Source: UBA4744 sp963717135
GTDB taxonomy: Bacteria; Actinomycetota; Acidimicrobiia; Spongiisociales; UBA4744
Direction: 5' to 3'
Length of the DNA stretch: 64,000 nucleotides
Assembly: GCA_963717135.1 (NCBI GenBank)
Contig: CAVQVN010000003.1
Span: forward strand, 124,001-188,000
The notes under the pieces: model-generated
The model's input: the letters and a program-made list of their open reading frames with translations, nothing else
What the model was told of the DNA's origin: nothing
Databases searched by the model: none
Shown: in pieces, positions 1-7,536 of the stretch
How positions within the stretch are numbered: position 1 is the first letter of the stretch
Layout: every line of letters starts with the position of its first letter
Made by a program: the position numbers and the translations under genes

Positions 1-383
1 GCGGCTCTATCGATGCCGACCGCGTCCATCATCCCGGCTACTTCGTCGGCCATCTGGCTGATCTCAAATCGCTCGCGCGGCTTGTCGCTCTTCCCGTGGT
101 TGCGGATATCAACGGCGACTATGCGGTACTGATGCCGGAGCCGCTTGATCAGCTCGTACCAGTTCTCGAGCGAGTCGTTGCCCAGACCGTGAATCAGAAC
201 CAAGGGGGGACCATCGATCGGTCCGGCTTCACGGAGGAAGAATTCCCGGTCGCCCACAAAGACCGTCCGGCCGGGCACTCGCAACGGGTGCTCCTGCTTG
301 GACACAAACCGGGGTCCGGTTTCAGGTCCGAACAATCTCCAGAGTGCAGCCGCAATCAAAACTCTCTTCCAAAACCAGCTCAC
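1..383 (-). CDS. Alpha/beta hydrolase, N-terminal part (cut by window edge)
   Basis: The reverse strand reads from a GTG at 383 with no stop to the window edge, giving about 127 residues that begin VSWFWKRVLIAAALWRLFG. After a hydrophobic N-terminus comes VLIHGLGNDSLENWYEL, the oxyanion-hole HG turn of the alpha/beta hydrolase fold, then IVAVDIRNHGKSDKP, the strand-and-loop pattern of that family. The nucleophile elbow would lie beyond the edge, so the substrate cannot be inferred. It follows the ferredoxin-like gene by 18 nt on the same strand and is probably the last visible member of the selD-led run. The GTG start fits because the upstream ATG at 396 is followed by a stop after five codons. 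Confidence 0.75.
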   Translation of the reverse strand, partial: MSWFWKRVLIAAALWRLFGPETGPRFVSKQEHPLRVPGRTVFVGDREFFLREAGPIDGPPLVLIHGLGNDSLENWYELIKRLRHQYRIVAVDIRNHGKSDKPRERFEISQMADEVAGMMDAVGIDRA

Positions 384-401
384 GACGCCCTCCTCATGTC
401 T

Positions 402-839
402 CTACTGCCCCCCCGGCCGATCCGGACCGACTGCGAATACGTTTTCGGTGACCGGTCTTCCGCCGATGAGGTGCTCCCGGATGATCCTCTCCATCACCTC
501 GACGGAGACCGAGTGATACCACACCGCGTCCGGATACACGACGGCGATCGGGCCCTGTTCGCAGACCCGGAAACAGTCCACTTTGCTCCGCAATACTGTG
601 CCGGTCCCCATGGCGGTTCCGGGCGGCGGCTCATCCGTGAAATCGCCCCGCCAGCGCGGCGGAGGGCTGGTCAAGTCCAGCTCTTTGAGCCGGTTCTTCA
701 AGTAGGTCCACACCTCACCGCTCTCCGAGGCCGTTGAGCAGCGGGGAATGGACTGCTCAGCGCACAGGAAGATGTGGCGTGGTGCCCGCCCGATCGACAA
801 AGCGCCGGCGATCTTCTCCAGGCGGCCGAGATCGGCCAT
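402..839 (-). CDS. Thioredoxin-like [2Fe-2S] ferredoxin domain protein
   Basis: A 145-residue protein with the layout of the thioredoxin-fold [2Fe-2S] ferredoxins: HIFLCAEQSIPRC near residue 22, then VDCFRVCEQGPIAVVYPD near residue 87, and VWYHSVSVEVMERIIREHL. The four cysteines in this spacing are the expected cluster ligands. Such proteins act as small cytoplasmic electron carriers or as subunits of redox enzymes; the partner here is unknown. Its ATG overlaps the TGA of the MFS gene (positions 837-841), so translation is probably coupled. Being in the same run as selD is suggestive only. Confidence 0.8.
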   Translation of the reverse strand: MADLGRLEKIAGALSIGRAPRHIFLCAEQSIPRCSTASESGEVWTYLKNRLKELDLTSPPPRWRGDFTDEPPPGTAMGTGTVLRSKVDCFRVCEQGPIAVVYPDAVWYHSVSVEVMERIIREHLIGGRPVTENVFAVGPDRPGGQ

Positions 840-2026
840 CAGTCGTCTACCTCCTGCCTACGGGTCTCGGGAATCCTGGTGACCAGCAGGGCGGCCACCC
901 CCAGCAAAACACCACTGATGAGGAACCCGGTCGAGAACGCGCCGGCATCGGCAACCGCGCCCATGAGGAGCGGCCCGACGATGAACCCGAGGTCCCCGGC
1001 GGTGCGATAGAGACCGACCGCCGAACCTTCCCCCCCGGGAGGCGCCAGATCACCGACCATGGTCGGAGGCGGGATCGACGCCAGACCCGAAGCCAGTCCG
1101 AACACGCCCGACACGACCAGAAGCGAGAAGAAGGTGTCGAAGAACCCGTAGGCAGAAATCGCCAACCCGGCCAGGATCAGCCCCGCCACGGCCACCGGCT
1201 TGCGGCCGATCCGATCCACCAGCAAGCCACCCGGGTTGACGATCAACAGGTTGGTTACCGCCGACAGGGACAAAATATCTCCAATCTGGGAAGGTCCCAG
1301 CCCGACCACCTCACTGCCGAACAACGGGAAGAGCGTGATCCGGGCGCCACCCCTCATGATGAACAGCGCAAAGGCCACAAACAAGATCACCCGAAAGGAG
1401 GGGTTCTTCAGGATGGCGCCGGTGGCGCGAAACGACTCACCGACGGTCATGCCGGACGGTGGCAGGTCGGTGATGAAGCGAGCAACCAGCACGGCCACCA
1501 CAAACCCGAGGAACGAATACGCCCAGAAAGGAGTCCGGAAGTCTCCCATCTCGGCCAGGCGGCCGCCGATGAAAGGCCCGATGGCGACGCCGACCAAGAG
1601 GCCGGTCTGGTAAAGGGCCATCGTCCTGCCCAAACGCGCCTTAGGGGTCGTTTGGACCAGATACTGGGCGCCGGTGGTTGCCAGGATCGCCGAGCCCATT
1701 CCCTCGACAAAACGGGAGATCAGCAGCACGAAGTAGGTGGGAGCCAGCGCGGCGGTTACGCTCGACACCGTCAACAGGAGAGCACCGGCGATAGCCACCC
1801 GCCGCGCACCGTACCGGTCGCCGGCTACGCCCCCCAACAGACTGAACATCAGGCGGGCCAGAGCGAAACCGGTGATCAGCGCTCCGGCCGCCGTGTAACT
1901 GACCCCGAACTCGAGGGCATAGAGCGGAATGATGGGAGCGACCAGGCTCACCCCGGTCATCACAAAGGCGATCGAAAAAGTCAGGGCCCACGTTTGACGT
2001 CCGAATCCAATTCGAGTTCTCTGCAC
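839..2026 (-). CDS. MFS transporter (12-TM type)
   Basis: A 395-residue membrane protein of the major facilitator superfamily. The loop between the second and third segments reads GGVAGDRYGARRVAIAG, a good match to MFS motif A, and hydrophobic helices fill the rest, consistent with a 12-helix antiporter of the drug or metabolite efflux (DHA1-like) group. It starts with GTG, 32 nt after selD, and overlaps the next gene by ATGA. An ArsR-family repressor is divergent from this run, so it may export a toxic oxyanion or metalloid, but nothing in the sequence fixes the substrate. Confidence 0.85.
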   Translation of the reverse strand: MQRTRIGFGRQTWALTFSIAFVMTGVSLVAPIIPLYALEFGVSYTAAGALITGFALARLMFSLLGGVAGDRYGARRVAIAGALLLTVSSVTAALAPTYFVLLISRFVEGMGSAILATTGAQYLVQTTPKARLGRTMALYQTGLLVGVAIGPFIGGRLAEMGDFRTPFWAYSFLGFVVAVLVARFITDLPPSGMTVGESFRATGAILKNPSFRVILFVAFALFIMRGGARITLFPLFGSEVVGLGPSQIGDILSLSAVTNLLIVNPGGLLVDRIGRKPVAVAGLILAGLAISAYGFFDTFFSLLVVSGVFGLASGLASIPPPTMVGDLAPPGGEGSAVGLYRTAGDLGFIVGPLLMGAVADAGAFSTGFLISGVLLGVAALLVTRIPETRRQEVDD

Positions 2027-2058
2027 GAGACGGCCAGTGTATGACGCCGAAGGGACCC

Positions 2059-3102
2059 CTAGCGAACGTAGATGGTTCCCGGACGATCGTCACCAACTTG
2101 ACCAATGATGGCCGCCGCCCGGGCCCCTTCGGAGGTCAGGGCTTCAACGAGCTCCCGGGTCTTGGCGGCCGCGACGGCGATCAGCAAACCGCCGCTCGTC
2201 TGAGCATCGGCCAGGATGATCTGCTCGCTTGACTCGAGGTCACCAAAATCGGTGAACCGTCCGGCGGCCACCAAATTCCGTCTGGTGCCTCCCGGAACTA
2301 GGCCCGCCACGGCCAATTCCCGCACACCCTCAATCAGGGGTACCGCTTTGTACTCGACCACGGCGCCCATACCACTCGCCATCAGCATCTCGCCCAAGTG
2401 ACCGAGCAGGCCGAAGCCGGTGACATCCGTTGCGGCGTGAACGCCGACGGCCGCCATGGCACGAGCAGCTCCGGCATTGAGCTCCGACATGACGGCGATG
2501 GCCTCGGCGATCACTGCCGGACCGGCTTGGCCGTTCTTGACGGCTGTGGAGATGATGCCCGTGCCGATTGGTTTGGTCAGCACCAGCCGATCGCCGGGCT
2601 GAGCCCCGGCATTGGTGGTCAGCCGATCGAGATCGACAAACCCGGTGATGGCGAACCCGTATTTCGGCTCCGGGTCGTCGATTGAGTGGCCGCCGATCAG
2701 CAGACAACCCGCTTCTTCCAGTTTCTCGACGCCCCCGCTGATCACCTCACCGAGTAGATCAAACGACAGCTTCCCGCGCGGCCAACCGATCAGCTGGAGA
2801 GCCGTGCTGGGAGTGCCCCCCATGGCGTAGATATCGGAAAGGGCATTGGCCGCGGCGATCCGGCCCCAGTCGCCGGGATCATCGACGACCGGGGTGAAGT
2901 AATCCACCGTCTGCACCATCAGTCGCCCGTCGGGCAATCGAAGAACCCCGGCGTCATCGCCCGAGGAGAGACCGACAAGCAGGTCGGGGTGGAGAGTGGT
3001 GGGATGGTTGTGCAAGGGGCGCAAGACCTGCGCCAGCTCGTCAGGACCGAGCTTGCATGCTCAACCGCTGCCGTGCGAGTACGCCGTCAACTTCTCTGTC
3101 AT
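2059..3102 (-). CDS. selD: Selenide, water dikinase SelD, itself a selenoprotein (UGA = Sec14)
   Basis: SelD makes selenophosphate from selenide and ATP for selenocysteine and selenouridine synthesis. The gene starts at ATG 3102 behind a strong AAGGAGGTGGAG and begins MTEKLTAYSHGSG, then TGA (3063-3061), then ACKLGPDELAQVLRPL. This matches the family pattern SHGxG-(C/U)-x-C-K, where the residue at the TGA is the catalytic Cys or Sec and Lys17 is also catalytic. The rest is typical SelD: GDDAGVL, VQTVDYFTPVVDDP, AANALSDIYAMGG, DVTGFGLLGHLGEM. With readthrough it is 347 residues, normal for SelD. Starting after the TGA would delete the catalytic N-terminus. It heads a run of MFS, [2Fe-2S] and hydrolase genes. 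Confidence 0.95.
3018..3034 (-). promoter_or_regulatory. Bacterial SECIS hairpin of selD
   Basis: On the minus strand, 26 nt after the UGA, lies GGCGCA-GGTCT-TGCGCC: a perfect 6-bp stem with a 5-nt loop. From memory the loop GGUCU equals the SelB-binding loop of the E. coli fdhF SECIS, and the 17-nt size is also the same. The first loop G is 33 nt after the UGA, inside the 16-37 nt range accepted for bacterial SECIS elements. A weaker hairpin, GCTCG-N7-CGAGC, lies closer to the UGA. Confidence 0.75.
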
Positions 3103-3172
3103 CTCCACCTCCTTTCCCGTCGGGCAGTTTGCCACATCCCCGCGATCGGCGGGCGGGCCGCCATAGCGATGA

Positions 3173-3186
3173 CCATCTATATATGG
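3173..3186. promoter_or_regulatory. Candidate ArsR operator in the selD/arsR divergent region
   Basis: CCATCTATATATGG is a 14-nt palindrome with one mismatched pair. It sits 12 nt before the arsR start and about 70 nt from the selD start. Its AT-rich core stands out from the GC-rich surroundings and could also be a -10 element. SmtB/ArsR repressors usually bind such AT-rich inverted repeats. The assignment is inference. Confidence 0.35.
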
Positions 3187-3198
3187 GATCATGAGGAG

Positions 3199-3549
3199 AT
3201 GCCAAACGTCGTGGAATGCTGCGCTCCCCTCGCGGAGGAGCCTCTCGACAAGCATCAAGCCGCTCAGCTGGCCGAGTGGTTCAGGGTCCTGGGCGATCCG
3301 ACCCGACTGCGTTTGCTCAGCATCATCGCCAGCATGGGTGAAGCCTGCGCCGCCTGCGACCTGGTCGAGCCGATCGGAGTATCCCAGCCGACGGTCAGTC
3401 ACCACCTCAAAGTGCTCCATGAGACAGGTCTGGTCGAGAGAGAAAAACGGGGTCGGTGGGTCTACTACCGGGTCGTTCTCGAACGCCTGGCCACCCTGAG
3501 CAATGCGCTGGCGAATCAGGAGACGGAGCCGGTTCGGCTAACGAACTGA
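3199..3549 (+). CDS. ArsR/SmtB-family metalloid-sensing repressor
   Basis: A 116-residue winged-helix repressor. DPTRLRLLSIIASMGEACAA and VSQPTVSHHLKVLHETGLV are the dimerisation and recognition-helix signatures of ArsR. Cysteines occur at the N-terminus (MPNVVECCAP) and in GEACAACDLVEP, equivalent to the CxC-type metalloid site in the third helix; both are candidate arsenite or antimonite ligands. ATG 3199 is preferred because the sequence before it is short, although an in-frame ATG at 3169 exists. It is divergent from selD with 96 nt between the starts, so one operator could control both sides. The 3' end overlaps the convergent EamA gene by 12 nt. Confidence 0.85.
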   Translation: MPNVVECCAPLAEEPLDKHQAAQLAEWFRVLGDPTRLRLLSIIASMGEACAACDLVEPIGVSQPTVSHHLKVLHETGLVEREKRGRWVYYRVVLERLATLSNALANQETEPVRLTN

Positions 3550-4461
3550 GTCGAGGGGTACCTCAACCTCGGCGACCCCAAATCGCTGCACAAACGCAAC
3601 CGCGGCAACGACGAACAGTCCTCCGATCGCTTGCACGGGAGCCAGAGACTGCGATAGGAACCACCATGCCGTAATCGCAGCGATGACGGGTTCAAAAGAG
3701 GCAACCACTCCCACCACCGCCGCCGAGGCGCGTCTGAGGGCAGCCATGGTCGCCAGGAATGGGATCATCGTTCCCCCCACGCCGACCCACAACAACTCGA
3801 CCCAGGCTTTGGCTGAGAGGTCGGTCGGGAACTGCCACAACGGTTGGGCTACTGCCCAGAACCCCGCCGCCACCATGAATCCATAGGTGAGCAGAGTCAC
3901 CGGCGACAACCGCTTGGTCAGGCTCTCGCCCATCAGAAGGTAAGCGGCCATGGTGACGGCTGCCCCCAGCCCGGCTACTACCCCGAGAAGATCCAGCGAG
4001 TCGACGTCCCAAGCACGGGTGACCATCACCGTTCCGGACAGGGCCAGCAACCCGGCCATCCACACCAATTTGGGTACCCGGCGCTTCTGCCGGGACGCCA
4101 TCCACACCAGAATCAGAATCGGTCCGAGGAATTGGAGTGTGACGCCGGGAGCCACCCCCAACCGCTCGACTGCCCAGTAGTAAGTGACTTGAACTGTGGC
4201 AAGCACCAACCCGAATGCCACCAACCGGCGGCCGGTTCCTGAGGTTCCGAGCAGGCCTCGGTGCCACGCGTACGGCAGGAGAAAAGCGAGAGCGACCATC
4301 GAACGGGCCTGCGCGACCCGGGCCGGCGACAGCTCGGAGAAAGCATCGGCAGCCACCGTTCCGCTTACCCCCCACAGAGCGGCCGCCAGCAGAGCAAAGC
4401 CGACGGCCGGGCCGACTTTTTGTGTCGAATAGTCCTGCACGGAGCTATCCTGCCCGGTCAT
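3538..4461 (-). CDS. EamA/DMT-family transporter
   Basis: About 307 residues forming roughly ten hydrophobic helices in two homologous halves, the layout of EamA drug/metabolite exporters: GFALLAAALWGVSGTVAADA at the N-terminus, PILILVWMASRQKRRVPK in the middle, and AVVGVVASFEPVIAAITAWW in the second half, which carries the typical Glu-Pro of the EamA repeat. The substrate is unknown. I chose the ATG at 4461, whose CATG also contains the greA start on the other strand; an ATG at 4485 and a GTG farther in are alternatives. There is no clear Shine-Dalgarno, so the start is uncertain. Confidence 0.8.
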   Translation of the reverse strand: MTGQDSSVQDYSTQKVGPAVGFALLAAALWGVSGTVAADAFSELSPARVAQARSMVALAFLLPYAWHRGLLGTSGTGRRLVAFGLVLATVQVTYYWAVERLGVAPGVTLQFLGPILILVWMASRQKRRVPKLVWMAGLLALSGTVMVTRAWDVDSLDLLGVVAGLGAAVTMAAYLLMGESLTKRLSPVTLLTYGFMVAAGFWAVAQPLWQFPTDLSAKAWVELLWVGVGGTMIPFLATMAALRRASAAVVGVVASFEPVIAAITAWWFLSQSLAPVQAIGGLFVVAAVAFVQRFGVAEVEVPLDSVR

Positions 4462-4936
4462 GACCGACGAGACCACTTGGCTCACGCCGGCCGCCTACCA
4501 GAAACTGCAGGAAGAACTGTCGTACCTGCGGACGGACGGGCGGCACCAGATATCCGAACGAATCGCCGAAGCGCGATCTCACGGCGACATTCGCGAGAAC
4601 GCCGACTACGACGCCGCCAAGAACGAGCAGGGCATGATGGAAGCCCGGATCCGTCAGATCGTGCATCTCCTCGACACCGCTGAGGTCCGTGAGGCGGCAG
4701 ACACCGGCCGAGTCGAGATCGGTTCGATTGTGACCGTAACCGACGGGGAGGGCGACACTCACGAATACTTCGTGGCCCCGGCCGAGAACAAAGCCCCCGG
4801 TTTCCTCCTCGCTTCCCCGGGCGGTCCACTCGGCCAGGCGCTGCTCGGTGCCCGGGTAGACGACGAGGTTTCCTACGATGCGCCGGCGGGCACCTTCACG
4901 ATGGTGATAACCGGAATCCGTCCCTTCGAGGGGTAA
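4460..4936 (+). CDS. greA: Transcription elongation factor GreA
   Basis: 158 residues, the usual GreA length. GreA enters the RNA polymerase secondary channel and stimulates cleavage of backtracked RNA. The N-terminal coiled coil (about residues 8-80) carries the acidic tip DIRENADYDAAKNEQ with the catalytic Asp and Glu, and the C-terminal FKBP-like domain includes VEIGSIVTVTDGEG and ISYDA-like strands ending in ITGIRPFEG. No Shine-Dalgarno precedes the ATG and a TATCCT lies at 4445-4450, so the message may be leaderless. Its start codon overlaps that of the divergent EamA gene. Confidence 0.95.
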   Translation: MTDETTWLTPAAYQKLQEELSYLRTDGRHQISERIAEARSHGDIRENADYDAAKNEQGMMEARIRQIVHLLDTAEVREAADTGRVEIGSIVTVTDGEGDTHEYFVAPAENKAPGFLLASPGGPLGQALLGARVDDEVSYDAPAGTFTMVITGIRPFEG

Positions 4937-5059
4937 AGACCTGCGGTCCGTTGGCCGGTTCCGAGGTTTCAGTTCGGCATCCAGTTGGCAGTAGCCTGAG
5001 TCACGCCTACCGGCCATGCTCGTTGCGTGGAGGGACATCGTGCCGAGGAATCGAACAAG

Positions 5060-6463
5060 ATGAAACTGCGGCCGCGTCGACCGCGCGATGCCGCTCAGCT
5101 GTTGCGCCGGCGTGCTCGAATGGCCCCGCGCGAGGTTGAGGAATACCTCGATACGCACACCGAGGAGTGGTCGGCCATCGTTGAGGCCGACCCCCACGAC
5201 GCCGCAGACATCCTCGAAGAGCTGGGCGAAGACGCAGCCACCGATCTGCTGGCGGATCTCGATCCGGATGATGCCGCCGAGATTCTCGAGGAGATGCACG
5301 ACGATCTGGCGGCCGACATCCTCGAAGAGCTCGATCCGGAGACCGCCGCCGACTACCTCGAAGAAATGCCGGCCGACGAGGCAGCCGACCTGATTGCGGC
5401 CCTCGAACCCGAGGCCCGAGCGGGGATCTTCAAGGCGATGGAGGACCGGGCTGAGGCCGATGTCCGCAAGCTTCTGGCCTATCCCCCGGACTCAGCCGGT
5501 GGCTTGATGACCACCGAGGTTGCCAAGCTCCCGGTTGGGATGACTGCCGGGGAAGCCATCGAACGAGTCCGGCAGATGAACGAGGAACTCGAAGACCTTT
5601 CCTACGTGTACATCGTCGACGACGACGACACCCTGGTTGGGGTGCTGTCATTCCGGGACCTCGTTTTCAAACGCCCCGGAGTCGGGCTCGACGAAGCGAT
5701 GATCCCCAATCCGGTGGCCGTCAACGCCATGGCCGATCGTGAGGAGGCGGCCGAACTCACCAACCGGTACCACCTCTTCAGCATCCCCGTGGTCGACGAC
5801 CGGCTCCGCTTGCTGGGGATGGTCACCAACGAAGGGGTCATCGAGGCGATTCAGATGGAGGCCACAGAAGACTTCGCCGTGGCCGCCGGGGCCGGTGCCG
5901 AGGAGACAGTTTTCACGCCGGTACTGGGCTCGGTACGGATGCGCCTTCCCTGGCTGAGCCTGAATCTCATAATGGCCCTGTTCGTCGCGTTCGTCATCGA
6001 AAAGCAAACCGGAGTCATCAGCCAGGAACCCGTCCTCGCGGCTCTTATGCCGGTGATCGCTCTGCTCGGGGGGAACGGTGGTTTTCAGAGCCTGGCCGTG
6101 GTGATCCGTTCCCTCGCCACCGACGACGTACCCCGCAGCCAGGTAATGCAAGTGATAGGTCGGCAGTTCGCCGTGGGCCTCTCCAACGGTCTGGTTCTGG
6201 GTACGTTTTCCGGAGTTCTGGCCATGGCTCTTCTCCACACCGGGGTGTTCGCATCACAGGGATCGGTCGTGAGGATCGCAACCGTCGTCGCCCTGGCCGC
6301 CTTCGGCAACGTGGCCGTGGCCGGCCTGGCCGGAGCGAGCATCCCGCTCTTGCTCCGCAAGCTGGGCGCCGACCCGGCCCAGGCATCGAGCATCTTCCTC
6401 ACCCTGATCACCGACATGGTCGGATTCGGAGGCTTCCTGCTGGTAGCGGCGGCACTGCTCTGA
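5060..6463 (+). CDS. mgtE: MgtE-family magnesium transporter
   Basis: About 467 residues. The N-terminal superhelical domain is built of repeated acidic helices (DPHDAADILEELGEDAATDL, DPDDAAEILEEM), followed by two CBS domains (around LSYVYIVDDDDTLVGVLSF and YHLFSIPVVDDRLRLLGMV) and a five-helix membrane domain with LLGGNGGFQSLAVVIRSLA near the pore. This is full MgtE, a Mg2+ channel closed when Mg2+ binds the acidic cytoplasmic domains. ATG 5060 is preferred because GAGGAA lies 9 nt upstream; a GTG at 5027 is the longer alternative. Confidence 0.92.
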   Translation: MKLRPRRPRDAAQLLRRRARMAPREVEEYLDTHTEEWSAIVEADPHDAADILEELGEDAATDLLADLDPDDAAEILEEMHDDLAADILEELDPETAADYLEEMPADEAADLIAALEPEARAGIFKAMEDRAEADVRKLLAYPPDSAGGLMTTEVAKLPVGMTAGEAIERVRQMNEELEDLSYVYIVDDDDTLVGVLSFRDLVFKRPGVGLDEAMIPNPVAVNAMADREEAAELTNRYHLFSIPVVDDRLRLLGMVTNEGVIEAIQMEATEDFAVAAGAGAEETVFTPVLGSVRMRLPWLSLNLIMALFVAFVIEKQTGVISQEPVLAALMPVIALLGGNGGFQSLAVVIRSLATDDVPRSQVMQVIGRQFAVGLSNGLVLGTFSGVLAMALLHTGVFASQGSVVRIATVVALAAFGNVAVAGLAGASIPLLLRKLGADPAQASSIFLTLITDMVGFGGFLLVAAALL

Positions 6464-6470
6464 TCTCTTC

Positions 6471-6521
6471 CGTTCCTGCGTCAATCTCCTACGGTGGCCG
6501 CACTAAATCGACGCAGGAACG
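6471..6521. repeat. 51-nt palindromic repeat, copy A
   Basis: CGTTCCTGCGTC at 6471-6482 and its exact inverse GACGCAGGAACG at 6510-6521 flank a 27-nt spacer. It is one of six copies in the window that share these arms but not the spacer. The 3' end of the neighbouring DUF559 gene, including its stop codon, lies inside this copy. Confidence 0.9.
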
Positions 6522-7429
6522 GTGATTCCCAGCGCCCTGGTGATCTCTCTGATCACCTCAGCGGGCCTCGAGGTGAGATCCCACCAGGTGTAGCGGAGGG
6601 TCCTCCAACCCAGCAATTCGGTACGGTTCTGCACGGACCGATCCTTGCGAAAGGTGGGCCGGTCCATGTGGTAGGCCTCCGAGTCGAGCTCGATACGGAG
6701 CCTGGCATCAGGAAATGCGAAGTCGGCCCGGCAGACGAAAGTTCCGGTGGGATCCTCGATCCGGTGCTGAGCGACCGGTTCCGGTCGTCCCAGGTCACTC
6801 CACACTTTCCGGAATAGGTCTTCCAGTTCACTCTCTGTCGCGGCATCCCACCGGAGTCGTTGCTCAATCAGCGGCCTGATCGTTCCAACCCCCCGTCGAC
6901 CGCGTCGCCCCACGCGATTTACGAACCGGGCGACTTCGGCGATGGTGAACAACCCGCGTCGAATCCCTCTTTCGAGGGCAGCCTCAACGAGCCAGGGGGC
7001 AGTGGCGCCCAGATCGACAACGGTTCGAGTAGCTGAGGTCGTAGGAATACCATCTACTCGATCTTCATCCTCCGCAACCAGATCCATGGATTCGTGAACC
7101 ACAAAGCCTTTCTGGGAGCGGTCCCAACGCGGCATCACTATTTCGATTCGCTCCGGCTTGAGCCCGACAAGGTCCCAGAGATAAGCAGCGGTCTGATGGG
7201 AAGCAAGCGCGGCTTCGCCGCCTGCCGCCACGGCCACCATGACCGCCTGTTTCCAGCTCGGTGGACATCCGGCGAAAAGATACACACCTGTTGCCGCCCT
7301 CATCAGGCGCCCCCCTTCCACGAGGCTTCGAACCTGGTAATCGGCGAAACCGACGCGGCGACCCTGGTCCAACGAGACAACACCGTGTTGTCGTTCAGCG
7401 ATAGCAGCCAGTTCTCGATAGTTATCCAT
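6503..7429 (-). CDS. AbiEi-type N-terminal domain with C-terminal DUF559 nuclease-like domain
   Basis: About 308 residues. The N-terminus (ELAAIAERQHGVVSLDQGRR, then GGRLMRAATGVYLF) resembles the AbiEi antitoxin-like winged-helix domain. The C-terminus is a DUF559/Vsr-like PD-(D/E)xK fold, with RADFAFPDARLRIELDSEAY supplying the Asp and Glu-x-Asp and then LGWRTLRYTWWDL. Proteins of this shape are very common in Actinobacteria; no cognate toxin gene is adjacent, so a toxin-antitoxin role is unproven. The last six codons and the stop fall inside repeat copy A, and copy B lies about 50 nt upstream of the start, so the gene is bracketed by the repeats. Confidence 0.8.
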   Translation of the reverse strand: MDNYRELAAIAERQHGVVSLDQGRRVGFADYQVRSLVEGGRLMRAATGVYLFAGCPPSWKQAVMVAVAAGGEAALASHQTAAYLWDLVGLKPERIEIVMPRWDRSQKGFVVHESMDLVAEDEDRVDGIPTTSATRTVVDLGATAPWLVEAALERGIRRGLFTIAEVARFVNRVGRRGRRGVGTIRPLIEQRLRWDAATESELEDLFRKVWSDLGRPEPVAQHRIEDPTGTFVCRADFAFPDARLRIELDSEAYHMDRPTFRKDRSVQNRTELLGWRTLRYTWWDLTSRPAEVIREITRALGITVPASI

Positions 7430-7480
7430 CACGGCACCATGCCAGCCGGGTGAGACAAGAAAGAAACCCCCAGGGCTTTT

Positions 7481-7531
7481 CGTTCTTGCGTCAGAAAACG
7501 AGTCAGAGCGCAGATGATCGACGCAAGAACG
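7481..7531. repeat. 51-nt palindromic repeat, copy B
   Basis: CGTTCTTGCGTC (7481-7492) and GACGCAAGAACG (7520-7531) flank a 27-nt spacer. It lies between the start of the DUF559 gene and the end of the c-di-GMP gene. Confidence 0.9.
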
Positions 7532-7536
7532 GAGTT

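Noticed and set aside
734..2044. A long open frame on the + strand, antisense to the MFS gene
   Set aside because: Low-complexity, Arg/Gln/Pro-rich translation with no motif. The minus-strand MFS gene explains the region.
3041..3057. GCTCG-N7-CGAGC hairpin close to the selD UGA
   Set aside because: The loop G is too close to the UGA (about +14) compared with the accepted 16-37 nt. The GGTCT hairpin farther on fits better.
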